Below are positions 26,080 through 34,756 of a stretch of DNA of 64,000 bases, in pieces (within the stretch, counting starts at the first letter, position 1; every line of letters begins with the position of its first letter). Location of the stretch: assembly GCF_900095735.1 (NCBI RefSeq), contig NZ_FNLO01000006.1, positions 124,001 to 188,000 on the forward strand, in the 5' to 3' direction. The notes beneath the pieces were generated by a model, which made no database searches, was not told the DNA's origin, and worked only from the letters and a program-made list of their open reading frames with translations. The position numbers and the translations under genes are program-made. Origin of the DNA: Chitinasiproducens palmae (lineage in GTDB: Bacteria; Pseudomonadota; Gammaproteobacteria; Burkholderiales; Burkholderiaceae).

Positions 26080-26147
26080 TTGCCGAGCGCCTGATTGCCG
26101 AGCGTCGAATGCCGACGCACCTTGGACTCCATTCTGGAATTTCAACG

Positions 26148-27023
26148 ATGACCGATGCCGATCATCTGGCGCTGCGTACGCAGCACCTTGTGGATGCACG
26201 CGCGCTTGCGCAGGAACTCGACACAGCGGACGCGCCGACCCTGTTCGACGTCCGCTTCGTGCTGGACGGCCCCGCCGGCCGACCCGCCTATCTGGACGCG
26301 CATCTGCCGGGCGCGCGCTATGTCGATTTGCCCACCGATCTGGCTGGCGAAGCTTCGCCAGGCGTCGGGCGCCGCCCGCTGCCCGATCTCGCCGCACTGC
26401 AGACCACCTTGCGACGGTTGGGCCTGCGCTGGCTGAGTCAACCGATCGTCGTCTACGACGATCGCCAGGGCCTGTCGGCTGCCCGCGCCTGGTGGCTGTT
26501 GCGTTGGGCCGGCTTCACGGACGTCCGCCTGCTGGACGGCGGCCTGCGTGCCTGGCGCGATGCCGGCTTGCCGCTGGTCGGTGGCGACGTGACCGCGGCA
26601 CAGGGAGACGTGGTGCTGCGTGGCGACGCCCTCCAGCAGATCGACGCGGACGCCGCGGCCGACATCGCACGTCAGGGTGTGCTGATCGACGCGCGCGGCA
26701 GCACGGCCTACACCGGCGAGACCAAACAGGCCGACGAACCGCGCGCCGGACACATTCCTGGTGCGATCAGCCTGCCAACGGCTGGCAATCTGCGCGCGGA
26801 TGGCACGTTCCTCGATGCCCGCGCGTTGCGAGCGCGCTTCGGCGTGGCGGGCGTTTCCGCCGAGCGTCCGATCGGTGTCTATTGCGGTGGCGGCGTGACT
26901 GCTGCTCATGAAATCCTCGCGCTTGCCAGCATCGGCATCCCGGCGGCCCTGTACGTCGGTTCGTGGTCTGCATGGAGCCACGACCAGGCACGCGCGATCG
27001 CGACCGGCGACCAGCCCGGCTGA
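26148..27023 (+). CDS. thiosulfate/3-mercaptopyruvate sulfurtransferase (two rhodanese domains)
   Basis: A 291-residue tandem-rhodanese protein. The N-terminal inactive domain has 'LFDVRFVL', 'AHLPGARYVDLPTDLAG' and 'VVYDDRQGLSAARAWWLL'; the C-terminal active domain has 'VLIDARGSTAYTGE', 'AGHIPGAISLPT' and the loop CGGGVTA with catalytic Cys246. The CG(S/G)GVTA loop is typical of SseA/thiosulfate sulfurtransferases. In this context it may handle sulfite or sulfane sulfur released from the organosulfur substrate (inference). It lies 68 nt after the monooxygenase and 20 nt before importer 2. The ATG at 26148 is preferred over 26109. Confidence 0.9.
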   Translation: MTDADHLALRTQHLVDARALAQELDTADAPTLFDVRFVLDGPAGRPAYLDAHLPGARYVDLPTDLAGEASPGVGRRPLPDLAALQTTLRRLGLRWLSQPIVVYDDRQGLSAARAWWLLRWAGFTDVRLLDGGLRAWRDAGLPLVGGDVTAAQGDVVLRGDALQQIDADAAADIARQGVLIDARGSTAYTGETKQADEPRAGHIPGAISLPTAGNLRADGTFLDARALRARFGVAGVSAERPIGVYCGGGVTAAHEILALASIGIPAALYVGSWSAWSHDQARAIATGDQPG

Positions 27024-27043
27024 ACCACGACTGACGATTCCTC

Positions 27044-28081
27044 ATGACATTCTTTTCCTCGCGCCGCCTGAGCCGTCGCGCACTGGGCCGCGCGGCCGTC
27101 GGCGCGCTGCTGCTCGGCTCGCAGGTGCTGCCGATCGCCGCCGGCGACGTGCGCGCCGCGCCGCCCGAACCGGTCACGATCCGCGTGGGTCTGTTCAAGG
27201 GCTCGGCCCTAGCCGCGCAACTGGCGCAGCGCAACGGCGACTTCGAGCGCGCCGGCCTGCGTATCGAACCGGTGTTCCTGCAGGCCGGGCCCGCCATTCT
27301 GCTGGCGACCGCCCGCCGCATGGTCGACATCGGCTACGGCGACACCTTCGCGTGGGTTGCCGCGCTGGAGAATGGCTTCACCGGCCTGAAGCTGATTGCG
27401 CCCGCCAATGGCACCGACTCGTGGGTGATCGCGACGCCGGGCAGCCCGATCAAGAACGGCGACGACATCGCCGGCAAGCGGATTGGCGTGACGCCTACGC
27501 CGTACACCGCGTCAGTGGTCCGTCATTGGGTGCGTCTGCATCACGGCGATCCCGATTCGGTGAACTTCGTCACGATTCCGATTGGCGGGCAGCTCGCGGC
27601 GATGAAGACAGGCAGCCTGGATGCCGTGTTCGCGTTCGACTTCGTCACCAAGCGCCAGCTCGAGCATGCCGGCGGCAAGACCGTGGCCGCGTTGAAGTCG
27701 GTCACGCCACCGGGCGCGGCAGGCGCCAACTACTATTCGACTGACGCGTTCATCGAATCACACCGGGACGCGGTGGTCGCGTTCGTGCGGGTGTTGCGTT
27801 CGTCCGCAGCCCGCTTCGCCGCAGCCGACGATCGTACCAAGGCCGCCTGGCAAGGACCCATCGCGGGGCTCGACTACGCGCGACTGACGCAGCAGATACC
27901 CGGCCTGTTGCTCAACCCGGAATGGGGACAACTGTTCGATGGACCGATCGACGCGGCGGCCACGCAGGCCTATGTCGATCTGGGTGTCCAGGAGCGCGGC
28001 ATTGCGAAACCTTACGCGATCGCACCTAACATCTACTGGACAGCAACGGCGTCGAGCGCCGCGCTGAGCGGCCAGCGATGA
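27044..28081 (+). CDS. ABC transporter substrate-binding protein, SsuA/TauA-like (importer 2)
   Basis: A 345-residue binding protein. The N-terminus is rich in Arg pairs (SSRRLSRRALGRAAVGALLL) and resembles a Tat-type or ordinary signal peptide, with cleavage after VRA-AP. The mature part has 'RVGLFKGSALAAQLAQRNG', 'IGYGDTFAWVAALENG' and 'DIAGKRIGVTPTPYTASV'. Its stop overlaps the next ATG (ATGA). It belongs with the ATPase and permease that follow and is only distantly similar to the binding protein of importer 1, so the two importers probably differ in ligand. Confidence 0.88.
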   Translation: MTFFSSRRLSRRALGRAAVGALLLGSQVLPIAAGDVRAAPPEPVTIRVGLFKGSALAAQLAQRNGDFERAGLRIEPVFLQAGPAILLATARRMVDIGYGDTFAWVAALENGFTGLKLIAPANGTDSWVIATPGSPIKNGDDIAGKRIGVTPTPYTASVVRHWVRLHHGDPDSVNFVTIPIGGQLAAMKTGSLDAVFAFDFVTKRQLEHAGGKTVAALKSVTPPGAAGANYYSTDAFIESHRDAVVAFVRVLRSSAARFAAADDRTKAAWQGPIAGLDYARLTQQIPGLLLNPEWGQLFDGPIDAAATQAYVDLGVQERGIAKPYAIAPNIYWTATASSAALSGQR

Positions 28082-29013
28082 GCGGTACAACGCACGCGAG
28101 TGCCGCCATCGCAGCGGCCGGGCGACTGGCCGCCGGCCTGTCGGCGGCCGCCGCCGGTGCGTCGGCCGCCGTGTCCCGCCACGCGTCGCGTCACGACCGC
28201 GGCGCGGCGCCGGGCGATCGGGACGCGGGTGCGTCGCCGGCACGCGCTGGCATCGTCGTGCGGGACGTCGCGAAAGTGTATCCGGGGCGTCACGGTGACG
28301 TGCTGGCGCTGGCCAGCACCGACGTGACCGTGGCGCCGGGGCAATTCGTGGCAATCGTCGGCCGCTCCGGCTGCGGCAAGTCGACGTTGCTGCGCCTGAT
28401 GGCGGGGCTGAATGCACCGAGCCAGGGTTGCGTCACGGTGGGCGGGGAGGTGCTGCGCGGTCGGCCGCCAACGTTCGCGCGCTTCGTGTTCCAGGATTTC
28501 AGCGAATCGCTGTTTCAGTGGCAGACGGTCGCACGCAATGTTGCGTTCGGCCTGCGGCACCGACTGCGGCACAGTGGTTTGACGCCCGCCGATGCGGATC
28601 ACTACCTGAGCCAGGTCGGCCTGGCCAGCGTTGCGAATCGTTACCCGCACGAATTGTCCGGTGGCATGCAGCAGCGGCTGGCCATCGCGCGCGCGCTGGC
28701 ATCGGCGCCGCGCTTCCTGTTCATGGACGAGCCGTTCAGCGCGATCGACGCGCTGAGCCGGGCGCGCCTGCAGGACCTCACGTTGCAACTGTGGCACGAG
28801 CTGTCGCTGACGGTCGTGATGGTCACACACGACATTGACGAAGCCGTCTACCTGGCGAATCGCGTGCTGGTTCTCGCCCCGGACGGCGCTGGCATCGCGC
28901 ACGATCTCGAGATCGATCTGCCCTGGCCACGGACGCAATTGGGCACGAAGGAGAGTGCCGCGTTCCTCGACTACCGGCGCAGTCTCACCAAATGGGTAGT
29001 GGAAACCGAATGA
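28078..29013 (+). CDS. ABC transporter ATP-binding protein, SsuB/TauB type (importer 2)
   Basis: A 311-residue ATPase. About 60 Ala/Arg-rich residues come first and are unlikely to belong to the fold; the domain starts at 'GIVVRDVAKVYPGRHG'. Walker [11 protein letters not shown]-loop in 'FVFQDFSESLFQWQTVARNV', signature LSGGMQQR, Walker B FLFMDEPFSAID, switch His in 'MVTHDIDEAVYL'. It overlaps both neighbours by 4 nt, so binding protein, ATPase and permease are translationally coupled. Confidence 0.92.
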   Translation: MSGTTHASAAIAAAGRLAAGLSAAAAGASAAVSRHASRHDRGAAPGDRDAGASPARAGIVVRDVAKVYPGRHGDVLALASTDVTVAPGQFVAIVGRSGCGKSTLLRLMAGLNAPSQGCVTVGGEVLRGRPPTFARFVFQDFSESLFQWQTVARNVAFGLRHRLRHSGLTPADADHYLSQVGLASVANRYPHELSGGMQQRLAIARALASAPRFLFMDEPFSAIDALSRARLQDLTLQLWHELSLTVVMVTHDIDEAVYLANRVLVLAPDGAGIAHDLEIDLPWPRTQLGTKESAAFLDYRRSLTKWVVETE

Positions 29014-29978
29014 GTTCGAACGACAGCCTGCACGCCAGCCTGGGCCACGAGGCACGCCCGTCCGATGCGACGCGCGGCGCGGCCCCACCGGCGGACACAT
29101 CGGACGGCCGGCCGCGGCCGTCATCCATCGCCCGCGCCACCTCGACCGCCGCATCGCTGCATTCGCCGCATTCACCCTATTCGCCGCGTTCGCCGCGCTT
29201 CCGGCACCTTGCGGCGGCATTGCGGCGCGCCAGCGGCTGGCTCCTGATCGCCGCCCTGCTCGCCGCGTGGCAGCGGGCGGCGCTGACTGTCCCCGGCCTT
29301 GCCGAAGTGCTGCCGCCGGTGGATGACGTGGTGCGCCGGACCGTCGGCGCGCTGCAGCAAGGCACCGTGCTGCTGCAACTGGGCCACACGCTGCACTGGA
29401 TGTTCGCAGGTTATCTGATCGGTTGTGCGCTTGGCATCACGATCGGGATGGCGACCGGCCGCAGCCGCTTTGCACACGACCTGCTTGAACCGCTGCTCGA
29501 ATTGACGCGGCCGGTGCCGATCGCCGCCGTCGTGCCGCTGCTGATGCTGTTTCTCGGCATCGACGCGGGCCTGAAGGTCGGTGCCGTCGCCATCGCATCG
29601 TTCTTCCCGGTTTTCGCCAATGCCTATGCGGCGTTCCGCAGCACGCCGCGCACCCTCGACGAGACCGCGCGCAGCTTCGGGCTTACGCCGTGGCAGACGC
29701 TGGTGCAGGTGGCGCTGCCGCACGCGGTGCCGACAGTGTTGGTGGGCATGCGCCTGGCGCTCTCGGTATCTCTGGTCGTAACCGTTTTCGTCGAAATGAT
29801 CGCCGGCAATAGCGGCATCGGCTACTTCATCCTGAACAGTCAACAGAACATGGCAATCGTCGACCTCTATGTGGGCGTACTGCTGCTCGCGGCAACGGGC
29901 TACGTCCTCAACCGAGGATTCCTCCTGGTCGAACGTCGTTTGATTCCCTGGCACATCAGCCAGCGCCGTCGCGTCTGA
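29010..29978 (+). CDS. ABC transporter permease, SsuC/TauC type (importer 2)
   Basis: A 322-residue permease. The first 70 residues are polar, with a short repeated Ser-Pro-His/Arg-Ser-Pro stretch coded by a CATTCGCCG-like DNA repeat (about 29155-29200). Membrane segments include 'SGWLLIAALLAAWQRAAL', 'MFAGYLIGCALGITIGMA', 'PIAAVVPLLMLFLGI' and 'DLYVGVLLLAATGYVL'; the EAA loop reads 'ARSFGLTPWQTLVQVALPHA'. The ATG at 29010 overlaps the ATPase stop. It completes importer 2. Confidence 0.9.
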   Translation: MSSNDSLHASLGHEARPSDATRGAAPPADTSDGRPRPSSIARATSTAASLHSPHSPYSPRSPRFRHLAAALRRASGWLLIAALLAAWQRAALTVPGLAEVLPPVDDVVRRTVGALQQGTVLLQLGHTLHWMFAGYLIGCALGITIGMATGRSRFAHDLLEPLLELTRPVPIAAVVPLLMLFLGIDAGLKVGAVAIASFFPVFANAYAAFRSTPRTLDETARSFGLTPWQTLVQVALPHAVPTVLVGMRLALSVSLVVTVFVEMIAGNSGIGYFILNSQQNMAIVDLYVGVLLLAATGYVLNRGFLLVERRLIPWHISQRRRV

Positions 29979-30241
29979 TCCGACTGCCACGACACCGTAC
30001 GGAGCGCCACCTCGGGCCGATATTCGCGCGCCCGATCCGGCCGCTCGTCCCCTCGCTTCGCAACCCACTCACAGCCCCTGCAGCAATGACCCGATCCGTC
30101 CTGCCCGTTTCACGTGCCCGTACCGACGCCACGCACGCCGCGTTCCGCCTGCCATCGAACGCTCCGGTATCCGCCGTCCGCGTGGAATCGCTCGCGTTCC
30201 CATACCGTCCACGCGCGGACGCCCTGCGCCGGGCCTGGCGG

Positions 30242-31354
30242 ATGCATCGGTGCGGCGTCACCCATGCCGCCCGCGCCACCCGCGCCGCGCTCGGCCTCGC
30301 GCTGGCCACGTACGGGCTTGCAGCGCACGCTGAGGTAACGCTGTACGGCATTGTCGACGAAGGCATCTCGTACACCAGTAACCAGGGCGGCGGTCACGCC
30401 TATCAGATGCGCAGCGGTCTGCTCGATGGCTCGCGCTTCGGTCTGCGCGGAACCGAAGACCTGGGCGGCGGCTATCGAACGTTCTTCACGCTCGAAAATG
30501 GCTTTGACACCGGCACCGGCAACTTCCAGCAGAACGGACGCATGTTTGGCCGACAAGCCTTCGTCGGGATCGATACCCCGTCGTATGGCAAGGTCTCGTT
30601 CGGCACCCAGTACGACATGAACGTCGAGTACCTGTTTCCGGTCATGGCATTGGGCCGCGTGGTCGCGACGATCTACGATCTCGACAACGAGGGCGCCAAC
30701 CGACGTTCGCCGAATGCGATCAAGTACATGAGTCCGACGCTTGGCGGCTTCAGCTTCGGCGCGTTGTACAGCCTCGGCGGGCAGGCCGGCGATTTCAGCC
30801 GGAACAGCGTATGGAGCATCGGCGCGGGTTACAAGATCGGGATCGTGCAGCTGGCCGCCGCGGCGACGACGGTTCGCAATCCTTACCAGACATGGTATGA
30901 CGGCACGGGTGCCGCCTCGATCGCAACGATCGGAACCTATCTCGCCCAGGCCAGCACATTGGAAACACGAGGCGCAGGGGCGCGCGTCGCAGTGGGCCAA
31001 TGGAGCGGCAAGATCGGCATGACGCACAACGTCTTCGACAACGGCCTGGCCGGCCAGAACGTGCGCTTCGACAGCTACATGGTGCAGACCGACTACCGCA
31101 TCCAGCCGAACTGGAGTGTGTCGGGAGCGTTCGAACTGACGCGTGGCAAGGTCAATGCAACCGGCCAGAAGCCGGCGTACCGGCAGGTTGATCTGTTCAC
31201 GCTGTACAGTCTGAGCAAGCGCACCGACGTTTATTTCCTGCTTGCCTACCAGCGCGCGGGCGGCGATGCGAAAGTGGCGCAGATCGGCCTGATCCCCGCC
31301 TCGTCGACGCGCAGTCAGTTGTTGGCGCATGCCGCCTTTCGCGTGAAGTTCTGA
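30242..31354 (+). CDS. Gram-negative porin (Burkholderiaceae family 4)
   Basis: An outer-membrane beta-barrel of the Burkholderia/Bordetella porin type. The mature start 'EVTLYGIVDEGISYTSNQGG' and 'SGLLDGSRFGLRGTEDLGGG' are family hallmarks, followed by 'TLENGFDTGTG' and 'LFGRQAFVGIDT'-like strands. It ends in the barrel signal 'LAHAAFRVKF' with terminal Phe. ATG 30242 gives a normal signal peptide (RATRAALGLALATYGLAAHA). The frame is open from ATG 30086, which would add 52 residues in front of the signal, so the later start is favoured. It follows importer 2 at 263 nt and may be the outer-membrane entry for its substrates. Confidence 0.9.
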   Translation: MHRCGVTHAARATRAALGLALATYGLAAHAEVTLYGIVDEGISYTSNQGGGHAYQMRSGLLDGSRFGLRGTEDLGGGYRTFFTLENGFDTGTGNFQQNGRMFGRQAFVGIDTPSYGKVSFGTQYDMNVEYLFPVMALGRVVATIYDLDNEGANRRSPNAIKYMSPTLGGFSFGALYSLGGQAGDFSRNSVWSIGAGYKIGIVQLAAAATTVRNPYQTWYDGTGAASIATIGTYLAQASTLETRGAGARVAVGQWSGKIGMTHNVFDNGLAGQNVRFDSYMVQTDYRIQPNWSVSGAFELTRGKVNATGQKPAYRQVDLFTLYSLSKRTDVYFLLAYQRAGGDAKVAQIGLIPASSTRSQLLAHAAFRVKF

Positions 31355-31727
31355 GCGGCTCGCTGCGGCGGCGTTGGCGTCGACGGCGCCTCCGTTCGCA
31401 CTGCATTTTCCGCTCGCCGATGTCGCCGGCGACCGGCTCGAACGCGCCCGCGTCTCGACGCCGCAGATGCGCTCAGGGCGGACCACGCGGCGTGTTCTCG
31501 CGGTATCGGTCGCGCCCGAGATGCGCCCGATCTACCCATTGCGCGCCAGCGACGCGGCCCGCCGCGCGTTCCCGGACTGCGCGGACCCGCGCAAGCACGA
31601 CGGCGAGCGGTGCCGGACGCGCTTTCGACACGGTGGCGGTTAACAGCAATATGCGTCCGCCCGCGAGACCGCATAATAGCGACCCCGCCCGGTCCGCTGC
31701 GCCGGCGTCACCCCTGCCCGACTTGCC
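31355..31727. other. 373-nt spacer before the EamA gene, no gene seen
   Basis: GC-rich spacer with several GC-driven open frames on both strands and none with protein-like character. No clear terminator hairpin with a T-run follows the porin. Confidence 0.4.
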
Positions 31728-32690
31728 ATGCCTGTCGTACCGAATCGAAAGAATGTCGATGCGTCCGCCGTTGCCATCATGCTGACCCTCTGCCTGTTGT
31801 GGGGCATGCAGCAGATCACCATCAAGGTGGCCGCGCCGCACGTGGCGCCGGTGTTGCAGGTTGCGATCCGCTCGGCAGTCAGCACCCTGGTGGTCGGGCT
31901 GGTGGCGGCTGCCGGTCGCTGGCGCGGTTGGCTGCCCGGGGTAAGGGGCGGGGGGTTCGTGGCAGGCGTGGCGTTCGCGCTCGAATTTCTGTTCATCGCG
32001 CAGGGCATGCGCTACACGACGGCGGCGCACATGGCCGTCTTCCTCTACACGGCGCCGCTGTTCGCCGCGCTGGTCCTGCATTGGCGCCTGCCCGCGGAGC
32101 GCCTGGCGCCCGCGCAATGGCTCGGCATCGGCGTTGCGTTCGTCGGCATCGCCGTGACGCTGCTGGGCCCTGACGCCGGCCCTCCAACAGGCGCCGCCCA
32201 GGACCTCGATGCGTCGACCATGCTGGTGGGCGATGTGTTCGGCATCCTGGCCGGCGCCGCGTGGGGCATGAGCACGGTTGCGGTGCGCTGCACCCGGTTG
32301 AGCGAGGCGCCCGCCATGCAGTCCCTCTTCTACCAGTTGCTGACCTCGACAGTGTTGCTGTTGCCGCTCGCCGCCCTGACCGGCCAGACGCATTTCGCGC
32401 CGGGGCCGATCGACTGGCTATGCCTCGCGTATCAAGGTCTGGTCGTCTCCTTCTTCAGCTATCTGGTGTGGTTCTGGATCCTGCGTCGCTACCTGGCTTC
32501 GCGCGTCGGCGTGCTGTCGTTCATGACGCCGTTCTTCGGCGTCGGCCTCGCCGCGTGGCTGCTCCACGAGCCGCTCGAGCCCCGCTTTCTGGTCGGCGCG
32601 GCGCTGGTCCTCGCCGGTGTCTTCGTGGTCAACGGTCATGTCCTGCTGGCAAGCTGGTTGCGCCGGGCCACGCCAGATCGCGGTCGCTGA
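31728..32690 (+). CDS. EamA/DMT family transporter
   Basis: A 320-residue drug/metabolite-type transporter with ten expected membrane segments in two EamA repeats: the first from 'AVAIMLTLCLLWGMQQITIK' to 'GIGVAFVGIAVTLLGPD', the second from 'LVGDVFGILAGAAWGMSTVA' to 'LVGAALVLAGVFVVNGHVLL'. Such proteins usually export amino acids or other small metabolites; the substrate is not readable from sequence. ATG 31728 begins 'MPVVPNRKNVDASAVAIML', a typical start. It is followed after 111 nt by a small ABM-domain gene on the same strand. Confidence 0.9.
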   Translation: MPVVPNRKNVDASAVAIMLTLCLLWGMQQITIKVAAPHVAPVLQVAIRSAVSTLVVGLVAAAGRWRGWLPGVRGGGFVAGVAFALEFLFIAQGMRYTTAAHMAVFLYTAPLFAALVLHWRLPAERLAPAQWLGIGVAFVGIAVTLLGPDAGPPTGAAQDLDASTMLVGDVFGILAGAAWGMSTVAVRCTRLSEAPAMQSLFYQLLTSTVLLLPLAALTGQTHFAPGPIDWLCLAYQGLVVSFFSYLVWFWILRRYLASRVGVLSFMTPFFGVGLAAWLLHEPLEPRFLVGAALVLAGVFVVNGHVLLASWLRRATPDRGR

Positions 32691-32801
32691 CAGGCAAGCG
32701 ACCACAATGGCCACCCGGGTGTCGCACCGTGGCCCGGCGCCCCACCTATAATCGGCAGGGCGTGCCGCTCCCAGGCACATCGACAGCGAGGCAAGACAAG
32801 C

Positions 32802-33122
32802 ATGTATATCGCAATGAACCGCTTCAAGGTGGCGCCCGGTTCGGAGGACGCGTTCGAAACGCTGTGGGCGACGCGCGACTCGCACCTGAAGGACGTGCCG
32901 GGTTTCGTCGAGTTCCACCTGCTGCGCGGCCCGCGCCGGAACGATCACGTGCTCTATTCGAGCCATACGATCTGGGCGGATCAGTCCGCTTTCGAAGCGT
33001 GGACCAAGTCAGACGCGTTCCGCGCCTCGCACCGCAACGCTGGCAACAGCAGCCCGAGCCGGCCGACCTACCTGGGTCACCCCGAATTCGAGGGATTCGA
33101 GGTCATCCAGACGGTGAAGTAG
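32802..33122 (+). CDS. antibiotic biosynthesis monooxygenase (ABM) domain protein
   Basis: A 106-residue dimeric ferredoxin-like protein of the ABM group. It reads 'MYIAMNRFKVAPGSEDAFET' to 'LKDVPGFVEFHLLRGP', then 'HTIWADQSAFEAWTKSDAF' and 'ASHRNAG'. The W-x-x-x-x-FExW/FxxSH pattern resembles HmoA/IsdG-like haem-degrading monooxygenases, where a conserved His binds haem; here the His of 'ASHRNA' would be that residue. Function is therefore either haem breakdown or a stress-related monooxygenase. It converges on the lipoprotein gene at 33148. Confidence 0.8.
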   Translation: MYIAMNRFKVAPGSEDAFETLWATRDSHLKDVPGFVEFHLLRGPRRNDHVLYSSHTIWADQSAFEAWTKSDAFRASHRNAGNSSPSRPTYLGHPEFEGFEVIQTVK

Positions 33123-33147
33123 GGTTTCGTGCCGGCCACGCGCCCGC

Positions 33148-34287
33148 TTACCGGTGATCGATCGGGCTCGGCTGCACGCCGATCTTCAGCTTGTAGATCC
33201 ACACCGGATAGGACACCGTCATCTGGCCTTGGTTGAAACCGGCGGTACGGTTCTGCTGCGATGCAGGCAACCACAGATAGCCGCTGGCGTCGATCCACAT
33301 TGCGTCGGACCAGATCAGCCGGGGATCGGCGATCAGCGTGCTGGTCTCGCCAGCCGGCGACACCTTCAGAATGCGCCGGTGATCGGTGTCGCTCAGATAG
33401 ATGTTGCCGGCCGCGTCGATCGCGGTGCCGCCCGTGGTCGGCGTGTCGGCCCACGGCTGCACGGCGGCAGCCAGCGCGTCCGGCGAGACCGTGGCATCGT
33501 CGAGCAGCCGGGTCGGTACTCGCACCAACGGTCCCGACGCGGGCTGGTAGTACAGCCAGGTGCCGTCCGGCGCCACCTCCAGTTGGTCGGCGTGCACACG
33601 CAGCGGCGTACCGCTCTCGTCCAGCACCACCTTGCCGTCGGCGCGCAGCGCGCGGGTATCGATCGTCGAAGGATGCCCGTCGAGCACGCGCCGGACCGCG
33701 CCAGTGTCGAGATCCAGTACCAGCAGTCCGGGTGCACCCGCGTCGGTCAGATACGCGCGACGGCCGTTGAAGCGCACATCGTCGATGTACGACTGCGGCC
33801 GGGTCGCGTCGGCCAGCGCATAAACGCGTGCCATCTTCCCGGTCGACACGTCGATCTGAAACAGGCGCGCCGCGCCAGGCACCACGGGCTTGCCGATGCC
33901 CGGCGCGCCGGCGTCGACCACCCACAGCGCGTCGTCCGGGCCGATCCGCGCCGCGTTGACATGCACGAAGCGGTGCGCGAGGTCGCGATCCGTGGCGATC
34001 GTGTTCCAACTGGCGGCCGGATACGGTACCGCGCGGCCGTCACCGTCGAGTTCGGCCAATTGCACGCCCGGTCCATCGGCCTGCGGATAGCTGACGAACG
34101 TTCGACCGTCATGGGTCGTGGTGACACCGTTCCACACGCGGTTGCCGTGATAGACCGGCACCAGGGTCGGGATTTCGCTGGCCGATGTGGCGCATCCTGC
34201 GATGCCGGCCGCGCCGGCGATCGCCACTGCTGTCCACGCCGCCGTGGCACGGACGCGCCGCACGGCAATCGTTCGTAGGCTTCTCAT
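33148..34287 (-). CDS. lipoprotein of the royal-jelly/yellow (SMP-30-like) beta-propeller family
   Basis: A 379-residue propeller protein. The N-terminus is a lipoprotein signal with lipobox 'AGIAGC', so it should be attached to the outer or inner membrane facing the periplasm. The body has propeller blades with 'ALWVVDAGAPGIGKP', 'QSYIDDVRFNGRRAYLTDAG' and the family end 'MWIDASGYLWLPASQQNRTA' and 'VWIYKLKIG'. These fit MRJP/yellow-type proteins rather than true gluconolactonases. ATG 34287 is preceded by AGGAG. Function unknown; some relatives bind or isomerise small ligands. Confidence 0.85.
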   Translation of the reverse strand: MRSLRTIAVRRVRATAAWTAVAIAGAAGIAGCATSASEIPTLVPVYHGNRVWNGVTTTHDGRTFVSYPQADGPGVQLAELDGDGRAVPYPAASWNTIATDRDLAHRFVHVNAARIGPDDALWVVDAGAPGIGKPVVPGAARLFQIDVSTGKMARVYALADATRPQSYIDDVRFNGRRAYLTDAGAPGLLVLDLDTGAVRRVLDGHPSTIDTRALRADGKVVLDESGTPLRVHADQLEVAPDGTWLYYQPASGPLVRVPTRLLDDATVSPDALAAAVQPWADTPTTGGTAIDAAGNIYLSDTDHRRILKVSPAGETSTLIADPRLIWSDAMWIDASGYLWLPASQQNRTAGFNQGQMTVSYPVWIYKLKIGVQPSPIDHR

Positions 34288-34520
34288 CGATACGTGCTCC
34301 TGCTGTGAAGCGGCTCGCCGCTTCGGTCGAATGTCCGCGGAGGTCGAGCACACACTGTTCCAGACGTGCATCCCGTTCTCCGACGGACGCGGTGCCGCGA
34401 CTCTGTCGGCTCGCCGGCGCCGCGCGTGCCGCTGGCGGCAGCGCCTTCGAGGTCGCGTCGGCGCGCCGCCGACCATCCAGCGCCGCGCAGCCAATGCGTG
34501 CGCGGTGGCCGCGCGCCGTG

Positions 34521-34556
34521 GTGCGATGGACAGCACGAACGTGCTGTCCATCGCAC
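34521..34556. repeat. perfect inverted repeat, 17-bp arms with 2-nt centre
   Basis: GTGCGATGGACAGCACG at 34521-34537, AA, then its exact reverse complement to 34556. It lies in the 469-nt divergent region between the lipoprotein gene (-, start 34287) and the chemotaxis receptor (+, start 34757), nearer to neither 3' end. No T-run follows on either strand, so it is not an ordinary terminator. It could be an operator, a cruciform-forming site or a remnant of an inverted insertion. The rest of the divergent region holds no gene. Confidence 0.9.
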
Positions 34557-34756
34557 TGCTTGCCGCTCTGGCTGGCGCTGGCCACCACTGCCTAGGCAGA
34601 TCTTAGTGCTGCCGATTTCCCGTCAGCGCACGTATCGAATTCAAGAAAGTTTTCAAACGGCCGTTAGATCATTCGCGGGGCAGTCGCGCTCCGCGTTTGT
34701 CGAACTCGCGCTCCGCCGCAGCGAATCGTCAAACCAACGATCCGAAAGGCGAAAGC

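Noticed and set aside
34521-34556. Bidirectional terminator
   Set aside because: No T-run on either side, and both flanking genes start, rather than end, around it.
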